Position numbers and translations under genes: made by a program. A stretch of 64,000 nucleotides of DNA from Trichobilharzia szidati (taxonomy: Eukaryota; Platyhelminthes; Trematoda; Strigeidida; Schistosomatidae), in the NCBI GenBank assembly GCA_944472155.2, contig OX235279.1, positions 177,423,868 to 177,487,867 on the forward strand. Reading direction: 5' to 3'. Below are positions 29,372 to 39,556 of the stretch, piece after piece (position 1 is the first letter of the stretch; the number at the start of each line of letters is the position of its first letter). The notes beneath the pieces were generated by a model. The model searched no databases and had not been told where the DNA came from. It saw only the letters and a program-made list of their open reading frames with translations.

Positions 29372-29996
29372 TTTCCTTTTCAATAATTTCCTCCTCTTCT
29401 GGCTCTGCAATTATATACATGCTTATATACGTAGAACATTCTAGATTAGTAGTCAATAACAATATTAGTGTTTATTAAATAATAATATTGATTTGTCAAT
29501 TAAGATCACAATGGAATTACGGTTCATTAAAGATGCTTAAATTATAATAATAAAGATATAGTAGCAAATAGAATATCAAATAAAATTAGGAAAATTCCAC
29601 AAAAATTCAGCATCATTCAAACCTGGATGGCCAAAGTAATGATAATGACTGAACTAACTTCTTTTGGATGCATAAATTAGGCTTCTTAATATGGATCCCA
29701 ACAGCCAGCCTCAGCAGTATTTAGTAGCCGAACTCTTAAGGAGAAATTGAGATTCGTAGGTATGCGGTAAATGACCCTGAAAGCATGATTAACGTCAATC
29801 TTGTCTTCTATCTCCACCAGATGAAACAGAATAGCGCTGCGAATAGACTTTGTTTGTCCTTTGCTTAGCCACTGAGCAGGGTGATGTTCGGGAATTCGAC
29901 GAGAAACACGCCTAATTGGATAGCCTATATAACTGGCTCCACAGCAGCAGTTAAACTGGTAGATACACATGGAAGAGGGGAAATTAGGCAGCTTAT
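29372..29996 (-). mobile_element. PLE type D, endonuclease and 3' region
   Basis: 29,986-29,686 (minus) encodes LPNFPSSMCIYQFNCCCGASYIG, SRRIPEHHPAQWLSKGQT, RSAILFHLVEIEDKIDV and FRVIYRIPTNLNFSLRVRLLNTAEAG. The 3' region (29,498-29,680) is nearly the same as at 5.6 kb. 29,372-29,480 is further terminal DNA that recurs beside the 53 kb copy. The 5' edge is cut at about 29,996 next to a (TA)n run. Confidence 0.8.
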
Positions 29997-30024
29997 ATAT
30001 ATATATATGTTTCAATGTTTCCAT
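29686..30024 (-). pseudogene. PLE GIY-YIG endonuclease, type D, 5'-truncated
   Basis: About 100 residues of intact-looking nuclease with YIG followed by Y rather than R (ASYIGYPIRRVSRR). The first ten residues derive from flanking (TA)n DNA. The frame stops at CWDPY, short of the family C-terminus. No RT remains. Confidence 0.7.
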
Positions 30025-30857
30025 TTAATTATACGATATAAAATTAACCTCTCGAATAAAGCATTTTATTACTACTTAGGCTTGTAACGTTATCTTGCCC
30101 ACAATAACATTTTCATTCGGCAAAATTTTAATTGCTTTGAGAATGAAATTGTCTTTGTCAGCGTGTTTCACATTTCTCCCACTATATGTATATATCAGTT
30201 GTTTAAACTGTGTCGATGGTTTTAGAAAGAGATAGGTTCCTGCTCTTAATACAAAACAAACAAAATACTGGTAACGTCAGCATCTTTAATAACCGTGATT
30301 TCAGACGTCGAATAAATTAAAGGAGAGCTTCTCATACAAAAGCCAAACATACAACGTGCATAACTCAGAGACAATTACACATATTTTTACCGTATTTTAT
30401 TTTTCAAGTACCAAAATTTGAATTGTAAATAAATAAGTCTTACATAAATAACATCTGTTAAATAAAAGTAATGAATAGTTACATTTTATAAGACTTTGGA
30501 TTATTATTACCGGACAACAAAAGGTATCCTTTTATGTGAAATATAATAATGCACCGAATTTATGAGACATATCCTTCAAGACAAAAGCTTATGTGTTTTT
30601 AATGGTTAGTAAAAACAACCGTGAATTAATTATCATACAATATAATTTTTTGCAGGTTGGCCATTTAGAAAACAGAAAGATTGAAAGAAAAAATATTTAC
30701 CTTTCAATTAGATCCTCATCTCACTCTGGCTCTACTCTAATATTCTGTATAGCATTTTTATAACAATACACAACATTTTATCGATCAAGTGGCACTGATA
30801 TGTTTGTTAACAATAATTAGTCAGTGTCAAAATGTCAATGGGTTGATAAAAAACGAA
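29997..30857. other. Unassigned DNA
   Basis: (TA)n at about 29,996-30,008. No ORF or repeat recognised. Confidence 0.3.
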
Positions 30858-30898
30858 GAAAATAATAGAGCTACGAATAGATCTTCTTTCTCCCTTGT

Positions 30899-31426
30899 TT
30901 AACCATGTTGGATGATGTTCGGAAATACGATGATGAACCTGCCTAATTGTACGCCCAATGTAGCTGGCTCCGCAACTGCAGTCAAACTGGGAGATACACA
31001 CAGAAGCGGCAAATTTAGATAGTTTATCCTTATTTCTCGAACGTAGAATAGCGGTGGTTGTGAAGAGACAACGTACCTCTGCTGCATAATAAGCTCTATA
31101 ACTGCATTCTTCAGGCGCTGTGTTATGATTTCGCTGATGTTGTCACCGAGGAACTGCAGTTTCATGAACATTGGTTTTTTCGGAACTGTTACTATACTGA
31201 CTCTCCTAGTTGTTGAATTCATAATTTTCTGGATGAATTTATCTGGATAACCATTTTTTCCAAGTAATTCTCTAATAATCTTAAGCTCCTCATTGAGGCA
31301 GTCGTCTGAACAGATTGGTCTAGCTCTATGAACCAGACACTTTACCAGGTTACGTTTATATTTCGAAGGTACAAAACTCAAAAAAATGAGTGTACTGACC
31401 TGTTGTTGTAGGTTTCCTATACACAC
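30899..31426 (-). pseudogene. PLE connector and GIY-YIG start, frameshifted
   Basis: Connector residues are clear (YKRNLVKCLVHRARPICSDDCLNEELKIIRELL, VPKKPMFMKLQFLGD). The frame shifts at about 31,070, so the GIY strand CISQFDCSCGASYIGR is read in the overlapping frame 31,001-30,807. The end of both frames is outside the conserved nuclease. Confidence 0.7.
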
Positions 31427-31787
31427 TCCTTCTTAGTGTGCCATCTTCTTTCCTTGCCATGAAGACGTCTAGGAATGAGATACTATCATTACTTTCTTTC
31501 TCTATGGTAAAGTTTATTGCTGAGTGTGCATCATTAAACTTGTCAAGGATGTTCATTGCATCATTCTTGGCTTTCATAAACACAAATATGTCATCCATAT
31601 ATCGACAGTAGAAATCCATGTCATTAATTACTCCTTTCAGTGGTTCATTCTCTAATTTAGCGAGGAAAAAATCAGCTAGGATTGGACCTAATGGCGAATC
31701 CATAGCTACACCATCAATTTGTCTGTAATATTCCTTATTGAATAAGAAATGAACATTCATTGTACATCTTAAAATAAGTTCCTTCAA
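31356..31787 (-). pseudogene. PLE reverse transcriptase, YMDD box
   Basis: 143 residues: LRCTMNVHFLFNKEYYRQIDG, motif B VAMDSPLGPILADFF (G-S-P changed to D-S-P), motif C CRYMDDIFVF (YMDD at 63-66), INFTIEKESNDSISFLDVFMARKEDGTLRRSVYRKP. Motif A lies beyond the truncated 5' end, so no complete palm exists. Confidence 0.8.
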
Positions 31788-31834
31788 GGTGGATACAGAT
31801 TTGCAAATAAGTTCATCAATGTATAACTAGTTTC

Positions 31835-32030
31835 CTGCCTTTGACTGGCACTCACCAGTCAGCAAGGCGTATCTGCAACCACTTTAAAGGAACTCATGTC
31901 CCTTCTGAGATTCGAAACCACATGAACCAGTGCTGTAGTCAGAGACGTTACCACTGAGCTATTCGGGCTGGCGATTGACCTCCTGTAGGATTGTAGTGGA
32001 TATTTTGATTAGACACTAGTAACTAGAAGG
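31835..32030 (-). mobile_element. Hammerhead SINE (family b), minus member of a head-to-head pair
   Basis: On the minus strand: 5' start ACTAGTGTCTAATCAAAATA, box A TAGCTCAGTGG, box B-like GGTTTCGAATC, body, and a truncated ribozyme (CCTTGCTGACTGGTGAG). This copy shows the family's 5' start most clearly. Stem II and GAAA are lost. Confidence 0.8.
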
Positions 32031-32135
32031 GATATAAGTTCCTTCAAGGTTGCAGATACGCCTTGCTGATGAGTGCCAACTAGCGCGAAACCTAGGTCAA
32101 GCAAGGCTTCCTTCCAATTGCCTCCAACCACCTTA
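32031..32135 (+). mobile_element. Hammerhead SINE (family b), plus member of a head-to-head pair
   Basis: Starts at the body (AAGTTCCTTCAAGGTTGCAG) and ends at CAATTGCCTCCAACCACC. The hammerhead is at 32,060-32,107: CTGATGA, stem II GTGC/GCGC, CAACTA loop, GAAAC, CTAG, GTC, then a three-base insertion before the stem I strand CAAGGC. Confidence 0.85.
32060..32107 (+). ncRNA. Hammerhead ribozyme motif with canonical CTGATGA box
   Basis: Core boxes CTGATGA and GAAA are both canonical, stem II has one G-U pair, and mini stem III and the GTC site are present. A 3-nt insertion (AAG) after the site offsets stem I, which could still pair (GCCTTG with CAAGGC) with a bulge. Confidence 0.75.
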
Positions 32136-32939
32136 TATCATAGTTTCCTGCCTATTAACAGAACAAGACGAAGTTCACTGTTTTTTCAAAACCAAATCAA
32201 ACGTAGATGGATATCGAATTTGTAGTTATTACAGCTTGAAAGGTGTTGGCATTGGTCGATATTCACCAGTCTAATTCGTCTCGAGAATCTTCAGCTAACT
32301 GATATGATAATGCAGGCACATCAATAAGTTTGAAACCTACATCACTGGCTTCCTGTAGATCGATAAGTACTGAAGTAAATGCCTCGGTTCAATAAACTTG
32401 ACTATGTACAACACAGTATTTCGGTATTATGTTAGTTTCTCGTGGAAATATGCCCTGCCACAGTACTCAAGTTCTACTCCTATGGCGATATTCTCGCCTA
32501 GAAACGAATAATAACGGTCAGAATCTGAAACTAAGCCATTTGAGTGTAATTTGGTCGAATAATCACCGGTAAAGAAAACATTACCTTCACCAAGAACTGG
32601 CAGTGTACTAAGAAAGATAACCGACTGTTCAGTGAAAGCTCTACTCAGAAAGAATATGCTTGAGGATCACATTCTTCAATAGAAACCTTGTGGACTAGGT
32701 AGTATTCCCTAAAACCTCTGAAATTAGATGCTTTAAAAATGTATGAATAATTTTGTAGCCTTTGAAGCTGACCTCATTTTTTATGACTGTCTTGAAAGCA
32801 TTTTTTCAAACGATAAGTTTGTATCGCTAAGTAATTCTTTTAACAATAATTTACAGAGTTCCCTGTGACTAGGTGATTAACTAATATAGAAATACTGTTT
32901 CCTCTTCACCTATTGGTTTTGTAGGGATTATGTCTGTTT
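32136..32939. other. Unassigned DNA with one weak exon-like frame
   Basis: After TATTAACAG at about 32,160 an open frame EQDEVHCFFKTKSNVDGYRI, then CSYYSLKGVGIGRYSPV, runs to TAA at about 32,272. There is no donor, no family resemblance, and it may be chance. Confidence 0.25.
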
Positions 32940-33050
32940 GATTGGCTGGAGGATTTCATCATGAAATGACACTAGTTAGAGAGCCATTGGGATACCTGAG
33001 AGTACTGCACAGCTGTTTCTCCACGGTGCTTTGGACTCTTCAGCAAGGTC
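32940..33050 (-). mobile_element. Smα-like SINE (family a), minus member of a head-to-head pair
   Basis: 3' end to hammerhead only: minus strand CTGAAGA, GTCC, GAAAC, AGCTGTG, CAGTACTC (about 33,045-32,999). Both core boxes remain, but the second side of stem II has changed, and the C at the cleavage site is G. Confidence 0.75.
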
Positions 33051-33055
33051 ATTGG

Positions 33056-33235
33056 ACTGGGTCCTAGTGGCTGAATGGTCTATGAGCTCGCGAGCCTTGT
33101 AACCAGAAGGTCCTGGGTTCGACCTCTGTCGGTGGGTGCGTACTCCCAAACTAGGACGACGGAAGCAGTTGTTTAATACTCCCCGTTGGTTTTCCAAACG
33201 GTTCTCTAGCTGATGTCAGCTCATGATGAAATCCT
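33056..33235 (+). mobile_element. Smα-like SINE (family a), plus member with intact tRNA-like head
   Basis: Box A TGGCTGAATGG (about 33,067) and box B GGTTCGACC (about 33,117) give the clearest pol III-type head of this family. The hammerhead has lost box 1: GTACT is joined directly to CCCAAACTAGGAC, and GAAAC reads GGAAGC. The 3' end is ATGAAATCCTTCAACC. Confidence 0.85.
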
Positions 33236-33582
33236 TCAACCAAATACTGTTTTTGTTTATGAATATGGATTGCTGAAGTCTAGATTAATTTCATTTCTAT
33301 TTAAATGTGGGTTACAGAAAAAGGATTTTTAAATGGGTTTGACAATTAGCCTTAATTTGCACCATGATTTTCAAATCACTTATTTTGCTTTAAATATTAT
33401 CATCGTTTCTTCTTTCATTTTCTGTAAATCTGTCCCGAGAGCAATCAGTTACTTTATTTCATAATTGGAAATAATTTCAATCCTGCTAATTTGAATAATC
33501 CGCCTTTGTCTGTCTCCAGAATAGAATTTTTCTCCTATAAGCGAAAAATGTTCATCAGATTTTAATTATTAATATAATTATT
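33236..33582. other. Unassigned spacer
   Basis: No supported feature. ATTATTATTATTG at about 33,578 is the start of the next RTE tail. Confidence 0.3.
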
Positions 33583-34635
33583 ATTATTGTTTCCTTCGGT
33601 TCCTAGTGGAACATAGGACTTCGAATGCACGTCCCCACTTGCCTCTGTCTTCTGCTATACTTTTCACCCGCGTCCATGTTAATCCATACTAAGTCAACTC
33701 CTCTTTACACGATCTCCTCCATGTCACCCTTGGACGTCCCACTCGCCGCTTCCCCTTCGGGTTCCACTCGAGTGATGGCCTGACGCGCGATGTCACCCAA
33801 CGGCCTCCTCAGCGAGTGTCCAATCCATCCATCTCCACTTTATCCTGCATATTTGTTCGGCGATTGGTTCTTGTTTTGTTTGTTTGTTCCCATAGTTTCT
33901 TGTTGTTCCGGCCATCTGATCTTGAGTATAGAACGAAGACGGCTGTTGATGAAGGTCTGCAACAGGCTGTTGGAAATATTCTTGGTGACCCGCCAAGTTT
34001 GTGATCCGTATAGAAGAACTGACTGACTTGACGTTTGCATTGAAAATTCGAATTTTGTTGTTGATGTTGAGTGACGAAGATTTCCAGATTGGTTTCAGGT
34101 TGATGAATGTGTTTCTCGCCTTCCCAGTTCTCGATTTGACATCCTCGTCCGTTCCTCCTGTAGTTGAGACAATGCTCCTTTGGTAAGTGAATGAAGTAAC
34201 CTTTTTCAAATCCCTCCTGTTGATGGTGATTGGCGCTGGATGCTGCTGTTGTTGTTGTTGCTGTTGGTTGGTTATTTTCATAACCTCCGTCTTGTCTATG
34301 TTCACCTGGAGTCCTGTCTTTGCTGCTTCTTCAACCAGTTTGTCGGTTTTCGCTCGTAGGTCTTCGATTTTGTGTGACATCAAACATAAATCATCCACGC
34401 GCGAAATCCAGGTCTTCTTCTGCGTTCTTCACGTCGGTCCAGGATATCCCTGTCTTCTCGTTTCTCACTCACAGTCTGACGCATAATCCAGTCTAGTCCA
34501 CCACAATTAGGAATATCATTGGTGATAATAAGCCCCCTTGTTTGACTCCTGTGTTTACTGCAAACGCCTCGCTGAGTTTTCCGTTGTGGATCACTTGACA
34601 TGTGCCGTTGTTGTACAGCTGTCGAACGAGTTAAG
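33583..34635 (-). mobile_element. RTE LINE, young subfamily with disrupted catalytic box
   Basis: 5'-truncated at about 34,635 (near LYNNGTCQVIHNGKLSEAF). It ends in a tail with GAAGTCCTATGTTCCACTAG on the minus strand plus an AATAAT-type repeat. It is nearly identical over long stretches to 41.3-43.0 kb (about one difference in 200 bp around 34.3-34.5 kb). At about 34,394-34,405 the FADD codons contain a 4-nt insertion (CGCGCGTGGATGAT on minus), shared with the 42.1 and 52.1 kb copies. Confidence 0.9.
33793..34398 (-). pseudogene. RTE reverse transcriptase C-terminal region
   Basis: 201 residues from just after the disrupted FADD box: DDLCLMSHKIEDLRAKTDKL, VNIDKTEVMKI with an eight-Gln tract, ITINRRDLKKVTSFTY, DEDVKSRTGKARNTFINLKPI, IRIFNANVKSV. 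An indel shifts the end, so the family's C-terminal RWIGH block lies in other frames. Confidence 0.85.
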
Positions 34636-34825
34636 AATGATGCCCAAATATTATAAGACGCAGTGATATTCATTTGTGTGTATAAACGAGGTACAATGAA
34701 AAGTTGAATATCATATCATTGGAATCCGCTGTTAACAAGCATTAAATTTCCCTATTAAAATGCAAGTTATCTACCACTCACTCTGCAATTCCTTTGACTC
34801 TGTGAAACTAGGTTCTCTCTAGATG
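34636..34825. other. Unassigned spacer
   Basis: Short AT-rich DNA between an RTE and a PLE. Confidence 0.3.
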
Positions 34826-36050
34826 CGGTACCACCCACTGTTTACGAATGTCTCACTCAGTGAAAGAGTCCTCTACATATGCGAACATACTGATTTGAAG
34901 GGGACAAGCATCGCCATACCCAATGGTTATCTGAAGACACTCCTGTTGAAATGCATTCTAATTGTCCACTTCCCTTTCAACAATCAGATATATTGATGAA
35001 AGAATGGTATAGCTATTGGTTCTCCACTAGGTCCGTTGCTTGCTGATTTCTTGCTGATAAACTCGAAAACATCTACTCAAAGAGAATGGTTGACACCCTT
35101 GGATTATACAATAAATACGTGTAAGACACTTTCATTATCTCAAATAATGAAGGTAATTAGAAAAACTCCGGGGTTTTTCCAACGGCTACTAACTTGGAAT
35201 ACAGTTCACATTGGAGAAGGGGTCCAGCCGGAAAATATCTTTTTTTAGATGCTCAACTAACAAGACATGAACAAGATAAAACACCAGAAAGATCTGTCGG
35301 CTTTCTGCGTATAGGAAAGGGCAACTCATAAATGGGTGCTTCTATATACAAAATGAAAGCTGATCCGTTCACTGTACCACAGAATCTGCAGCATTTGCAG
35401 CCCTCATACTATGGAAGAGTAGCTGAACTCTCTAAGAATAATTCTCCATGGAAATGATTGCTCAGAACGTTCCATCACAAATTACACGAAGCCTAAACCA
35501 CTATAATAGCCCTGACTTTCTGGTCTCAACTGACTTCTCTACCTAAATTTAGAATTCAAAAGAGACTCAGCGACAGAAATATTGAGAAACCAACTGCCCA
35601 GCTCACTGAACAAAGCCTTCTGCGCAGCTGAACTTCGACTAACTTTCTTCACGAAACCAGTGATTCGCATTAAATTGAAAGATAAGCCTCATCAATGTAC
35701 ATTTACCATTTGGACCTGTTCGTGTAGAGCTAAGTATGTCAGCCATGCCCAGCGTTTGCTATTCAAGCGTTTCATTGAACACTCACCCTAATGGTTTTAC
35801 AAGGGGGAAATAAGATCCCCCACAGCTCTATCTTGGAACAGCTGATGGAATCTGGACACTAAGCTAACCCACGTACCAACTTCAAAGTCATCTACAGCAT
35901 ACGTGGGAGTCTTGCTAAACATGTACGAATCAAACTTCTCCAAACACAGAAGTAGTGACAATTCACATGTTAAATCCCGAAGTTCATACTCAAAAGAAAT
36001 TTGTTCAGTCATTAAATCTGCAATGGACATAGTCTGTCCGGACACTGGAC
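34826..36050 (+). mobile_element. Decayed PLE (type F/G): RT and GIY-YIG remnants
   Basis: 34,830-35,060 encodes PLFTNVSLSERVLYICEHTD, GYLKTLLLKCILIVHFPFNN, then motif B GIAIGSPLGPLLADFLL. Motif C is not clear in the decayed 35.1-35.3 kb stretch. 35,582-35,791 encodes LNKAFCAAELRLTFFTKPVI and the GIY strand remnant IWTCSCRAKYVSHAQRLLFK. The end reaches FKVIYSIRGSLAKHVRIKLL-like codons at about 35,885-35,945. Multiple stops. Confidence 0.75.
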
Positions 36051-36054
36051 TCTC

Positions 36055-36812
36055 ATTCAATTGTCTGTCTGTTTTCGACATAGAACTTTGGACATATGTG
36101 CGGCGGTTCGAGTAGCCACATTCCATGTAGCACACAAAGCAAGAGAAGAAAGTAGAAGAAAAGCATAAAAGAGACAGTAAGTTGGGATATGAGGCAAGAC
36201 GAATAGTAATATCAAAGAACACTATTTTGAGCCATGTCATCAATTGTTTCCAGCCATTAGTTCCTTCCGTCCCGAGGACCCCAACCAGGAAGTCTACACC
36301 TTCCTACATGGCTTAAACTAATTGTTGTGGATTTCATTGACTGATGAGCCCTGTTTTTGTTTGACCGCCTCTATCTCTTTTCCAGCTTGACCCTATGTCA
36401 GCTAACATTGCCCTTCAAGGAAGGCAATGACTAGGCATACGTAACACATGTCCTAACCATCTCAATCGATGTAATTTCACATTTTCGTCGATTGATTTCC
36501 CCTCCTTACCTAGCACTCGACCGATGTCTAATCTCAATATTGCTCACCTAATTATACCACTTCACACGGGAGATAGAACGCAGGCACCTATGATCAAAGA
36601 CAGCTAGCTAATTTTTTCATGTCTTCCACTCTCAATGGCCAGGTCTCACAGCCATAGAGGAGGAAGGAGAAGACTGTTGAGCAGTAAACACGCCCTTCGG
36701 TCAATAGGCAGATGTCACGTCTACACCAGAGACGGTGTAAACTGGCATATACGAAACTAGCCCTCTGTATTCGTGTTGAGATTTCGTCAGAGATCAACCT
36801 GTTGGGGTTGAA
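36055..36812 (-). mobile_element. LINE type N1, 3' portion
   Basis: Minus strand 36,797-36,594 encodes ISDEISTRIQRASFVYASLHRLWCRRDICLLT, then YCSTVFSFLLYGCETWPL, matching the 49.1 kb copy. The rest covers the LRRLGHVLRMPSHCLP-like C-terminus and the 3' non-coding end (to GTCGAAAACAGACAG at about 36,055). It abuts PLE remains on the left. Confidence 0.8.
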
Positions 36813-36896
36813 TTTAGTTGAACTCTACTCAGCCTCATCAGTTATAATACGTCATTTGGAAACTTGACTGCACCAAACAAACGGCTAGGCATATTA
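36813..36896. other. Unassigned spacer
   Basis: No feature. Confidence 0.3.
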
Positions 36897-37140
36897 TACT
36901 AGTTACCCGCTAGTGTCCAATCAAGGCATCCAATAAAGTCCTAATAAAGGTGAATTGTGAGCCTGAATAGCTATTGTAGTAGTAACGTACCTAACTGAAG
37001 CACTGGGTGATGCGAGTTCGAATCTCAGGAGGGACATGAGTTCCTTCAAGGTTGTAGATACGCCTTGCTGACCAGTGAGTGTCAACTAGCACGAAACTTG
37101 CGTCCAAGGCTTCTTACCGATTGTCTCCAATCTTGTGATA
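36897..37140 (+). mobile_element. Hammerhead SINE (family b), full-length
   Basis: 5' start ACTAGTTACCCGCTAGTGTC, head with box A-like TAGCTATTGTAG and box B AGTTCGAATC (about 37,015), body, hammerhead at 37,062-37,110 and 3' end. Box 1 carries a 4-nt insertion (CTGACCAGTGA). Stem II GTGT/GCAC, GAAAC, GTC and stem I GCCTTG/CAAGGC are intact. Confidence 0.85.
37062..37110 (+). ncRNA. Hammerhead motif with 4-nt insertion in box 1
   Basis: The same architecture as the complete copy at 7.5 kb, except for the inserted CAGT within box 1 and a changed stem III (ACTTGCGT, still AC/GT-closed). Activity is uncertain. Confidence 0.6.
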
Positions 37141-37904
37141 TCACCAGTTACGTTAGTGAATTTACTTATCTAATTTTATTTTAGTTCCTACCTAATTACC
37201 ACTCCCTACATTAGGTGATATGTTATCTAAAATTTAGAATTTTGATAACACATCTTTGAAAATGTTCCTCTAGGTTCTAAGAAATATATATATATGTTCA
37301 TCTGATCGTACTGTTTGAGAATGATATCGCCGAAAAGATGAACTCTTCTCTGAACGTATTTTCTTTTATTAAATTTTCTGAAATTACCCGTCAGAAGGAG
37401 AATATTCCAACATGCTAACACCTAACTGCATTGCTCGAATCCTGGCCGAATTCACGAATCAAGTTATTGTTCATATACCTCAAGGTATTTCATTCGGATT
37501 CAGGAGTTTCTGCAGTGTAGTAGCAGCCTTCATACATGGATCCTTTAGTTGTGTAAAATTCACCCCCCCTCTGTCTCTCTCCTATTAGTATTATTATTAC
37601 CATCTAATTGATGTGTGGGTTGTAAAGTAGCTTTCGGTAACCATAGCTCTCATGCCAATAGGGTCAGTATCAGTTATATGTGAAGTCTTTTCAAAATTCC
37701 ATGCAATGCGAAAATCCCATGTATGAACAATATACTAGTTTTAAAAAATATTAACTTCACCTATAACTGTTAAAAAGTTTTTAAATCGCAAGTTGAAGTA
37801 ATCGGTTTGATTCATCGGCTTAAACACTTGTTGCTTAGCTGATGGGTCATGAATTCAAGTTCCATTCCATGTACGTCAATCTGGGCAACTTAGTTTTATT
37901 ATTA
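37141..37904. other. Mostly unassigned; PLE terminal hairpin remnant at 37.3 kb
   Basis: 37,312-37,375 carries GAGAATGATATCGCCGAAAA, GAACTCTTCTCTGAACG, the conserved 3' terminal block of type C/F/G PLEs in sense orientation. No coding part is attached. The remainder shows no feature. Confidence 0.5.
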
Positions 37905-39058
37905 TTTTCTTTAATTCCTAGAGGAACATAGGGATTCAGTCGCACAACTTCATTGCTTTCGCTTCTTCACCAACGTTTCCACCTAGCTACACGTCTACCC
38001 ACATGCCTCCATCTCCTCTTCGCATCAACTCTTTGTCCTCCATGTCACCCTCACAATGACCACCAACTCACCGCTTCCCGTTCAGGTTCCAATTGAGCGA
38101 TAGCCTCACTCACTCGATGGTTTGTTTTCTCAGAGTATGGCCAATCCAATACACCTCCATTTCTTCCTGCATATTTGTTGCACAATTGCTTCCTAATGGG
38201 TTGGTTGGTTCGTTGATTGCTAGAGATCCCTCACACTATTGCTGATCTTCTCTGACCGGCCATTTGATCTTCAGTAGTATTGAGCTGTTGATGACAGCTT
38301 TTGAACGAGGTGTATAGTTTGTTGGAAGTGGCCTTCGTGATGCAGTGCCGAATCTCTGATCTGTGTGGTGAGTATCACTGACTTCACATTGGAGTTGAGA
38401 ATCTGGATCTCATTTTTCATGCTGGGCAGTACTGTTGATCTCCACACAGACTTGAGAGTAATGGAAGCTTGCCTTGTTTTCCCGATCCGCGCTTTGATGA
38501 TATCGTCATCAGTTCCGTCCGCCTGTAGTTGAAACGATGCTTCCCAGGTAGTTAGGTAGGTGGGTATGTAGGTAGTTGGTAAATGAGGTTGCTTCTCTCA
38601 GATTCCCCCCATTTATGCTGATTGTTGTCTGTTGTCTGTTGTTGTAACTGATGGTGTTGGTGTTGCTCTTGGTGAGGAATCTTCATCACCTCTGTTTTCT
38701 CTATGTTCACCTGAAGTTCCTCTTATGTTTGATGCTTCTTCTACCAGCTTGTTGCCTTTCACTTACATATCTTCCAGTTTTTGTGAGAAATCAGACATAT
38801 ATAATCGACGAGGTCCATATCCTCAAAGTGTTCTGTGTAAGTCGACTTTATGCCTGTTTCCTCGTTGCCCACTGTGTGGCTGTCGCATTATCCAGTCCAC
38901 CGCAATCAGGAAAATGATTGGAGAGATAGTAGGCAACCTTGTCTTATTCTCGTTTTCACTTCGTAGGATCCCGTGAGTTTCCGGTTGTGGATTAATTGGC
39001 AGGCAGCATTATGTAATAATTGTTGGATGAATTGTATAATTGTTGGTGCCACCGAGAA
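37905..39058 (-). mobile_element. RTE LINE, older subfamily, decayed
   Basis: Minus strand: starts near GGTNNYTIHP (PPTIIHLIQQLY equivalent), passes DMDLVDYICLI (FADD decayed to LVDY) and VNIEKTEVMKI with a Gln tract at 38,640-38,680, and ends in CCCTATGTTCCTCTAGGAAT with TAATAATAAT. A GGTA/GTAG-type tetranucleotide run (38,540-38,580) sits where the 27.5 kb copy has CTAC/CTAA repeats. Confidence 0.85.
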
Positions 39059-39204
39059 CATAATTGCTTTGCCTTAGGGTCTGTCACAATCAGTTTGACA
39101 AGTGCTTTATTTCTATGTCAGTCCCCAAATACATTAGTGACAATCACCTTAAAAATAGTGACGATAAATATACCTTTTAAGTTGACTTGTATGCATTAAT
39201 AAGT
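39059..39204. other. Unassigned spacer
   Basis: No feature; separates an RTE from a PLE. Confidence 0.3.
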
Positions 39205-39238
39205 CCATAATTATCCAGGATTAATAGCTGAAGCCGTT

Positions 39239-39553
39239 ATGCGAAGATTAGAATTAATAGCTCTACCTATAATTAAACCGAAAATCATGATACGTTACGT
39301 TGATGATACATTTGTAATAATTAAGAGAAATGATTTAGAATATACTCATAAATTAATAAACAACATATTTGAAGACATCAAATTCACAAGAGAAGAAGAA
39401 TTAGATAACAAAATCCCATTTTTAGATGTTTTAATCAGGAGAACCAACACAGGAGATTTAGAGACACAAGTATATAGAAAATCAACGCACACAGATCAAA
39501 TACTCAACTATACTAGCAATAATCCAATTACTCACAAACGAAACTGTGTGTAG
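39239..39553 (+). pseudogene. PLE RT C-terminal part with YVDD
   Basis: 104 residues: KIMIRYVDDTFVIIKRND, IKFTREEELDNKIPFLDVLIRRTN, ETQVYRKSTHTDQILNYTSNNPITHKRNCV, then a TAG. The frame is in register with the following ORF, so readthrough or reversion of one codon would join them. Motif A is missing by truncation. Confidence 0.85.
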
Positions 39554-39556
39554 ACA

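Larger units (their letters stand above)
30858..31826 (-). mobile_element. PLE type D relative: RT core to start of endonuclease
   Basis: Minus strand from 31,826: YIDELICKSVSTLKELILRC, then the RT, the thumb block RRSVYRKPTTTGQYTHF (frameshift at about 31,370), KYKRNLVKCLVHRARPICSDD, GKNGYPDKFIQK, MFMKLQFLGDNISEIITQRL, and the GIY strand CISQFDCSCGASYIGRT at 31,001-30,960. The nuclease is cut after RSIRSSII at about 30,858. It abuts a family b SINE on its 5' side. Confidence 0.85.

Noticed and set aside
33790..34486. Plus-strand frames opposite the RTE copies
   Set aside because: Antisense shadows of RTE coding sequence. The Cys run is the complement of the Gln tract.
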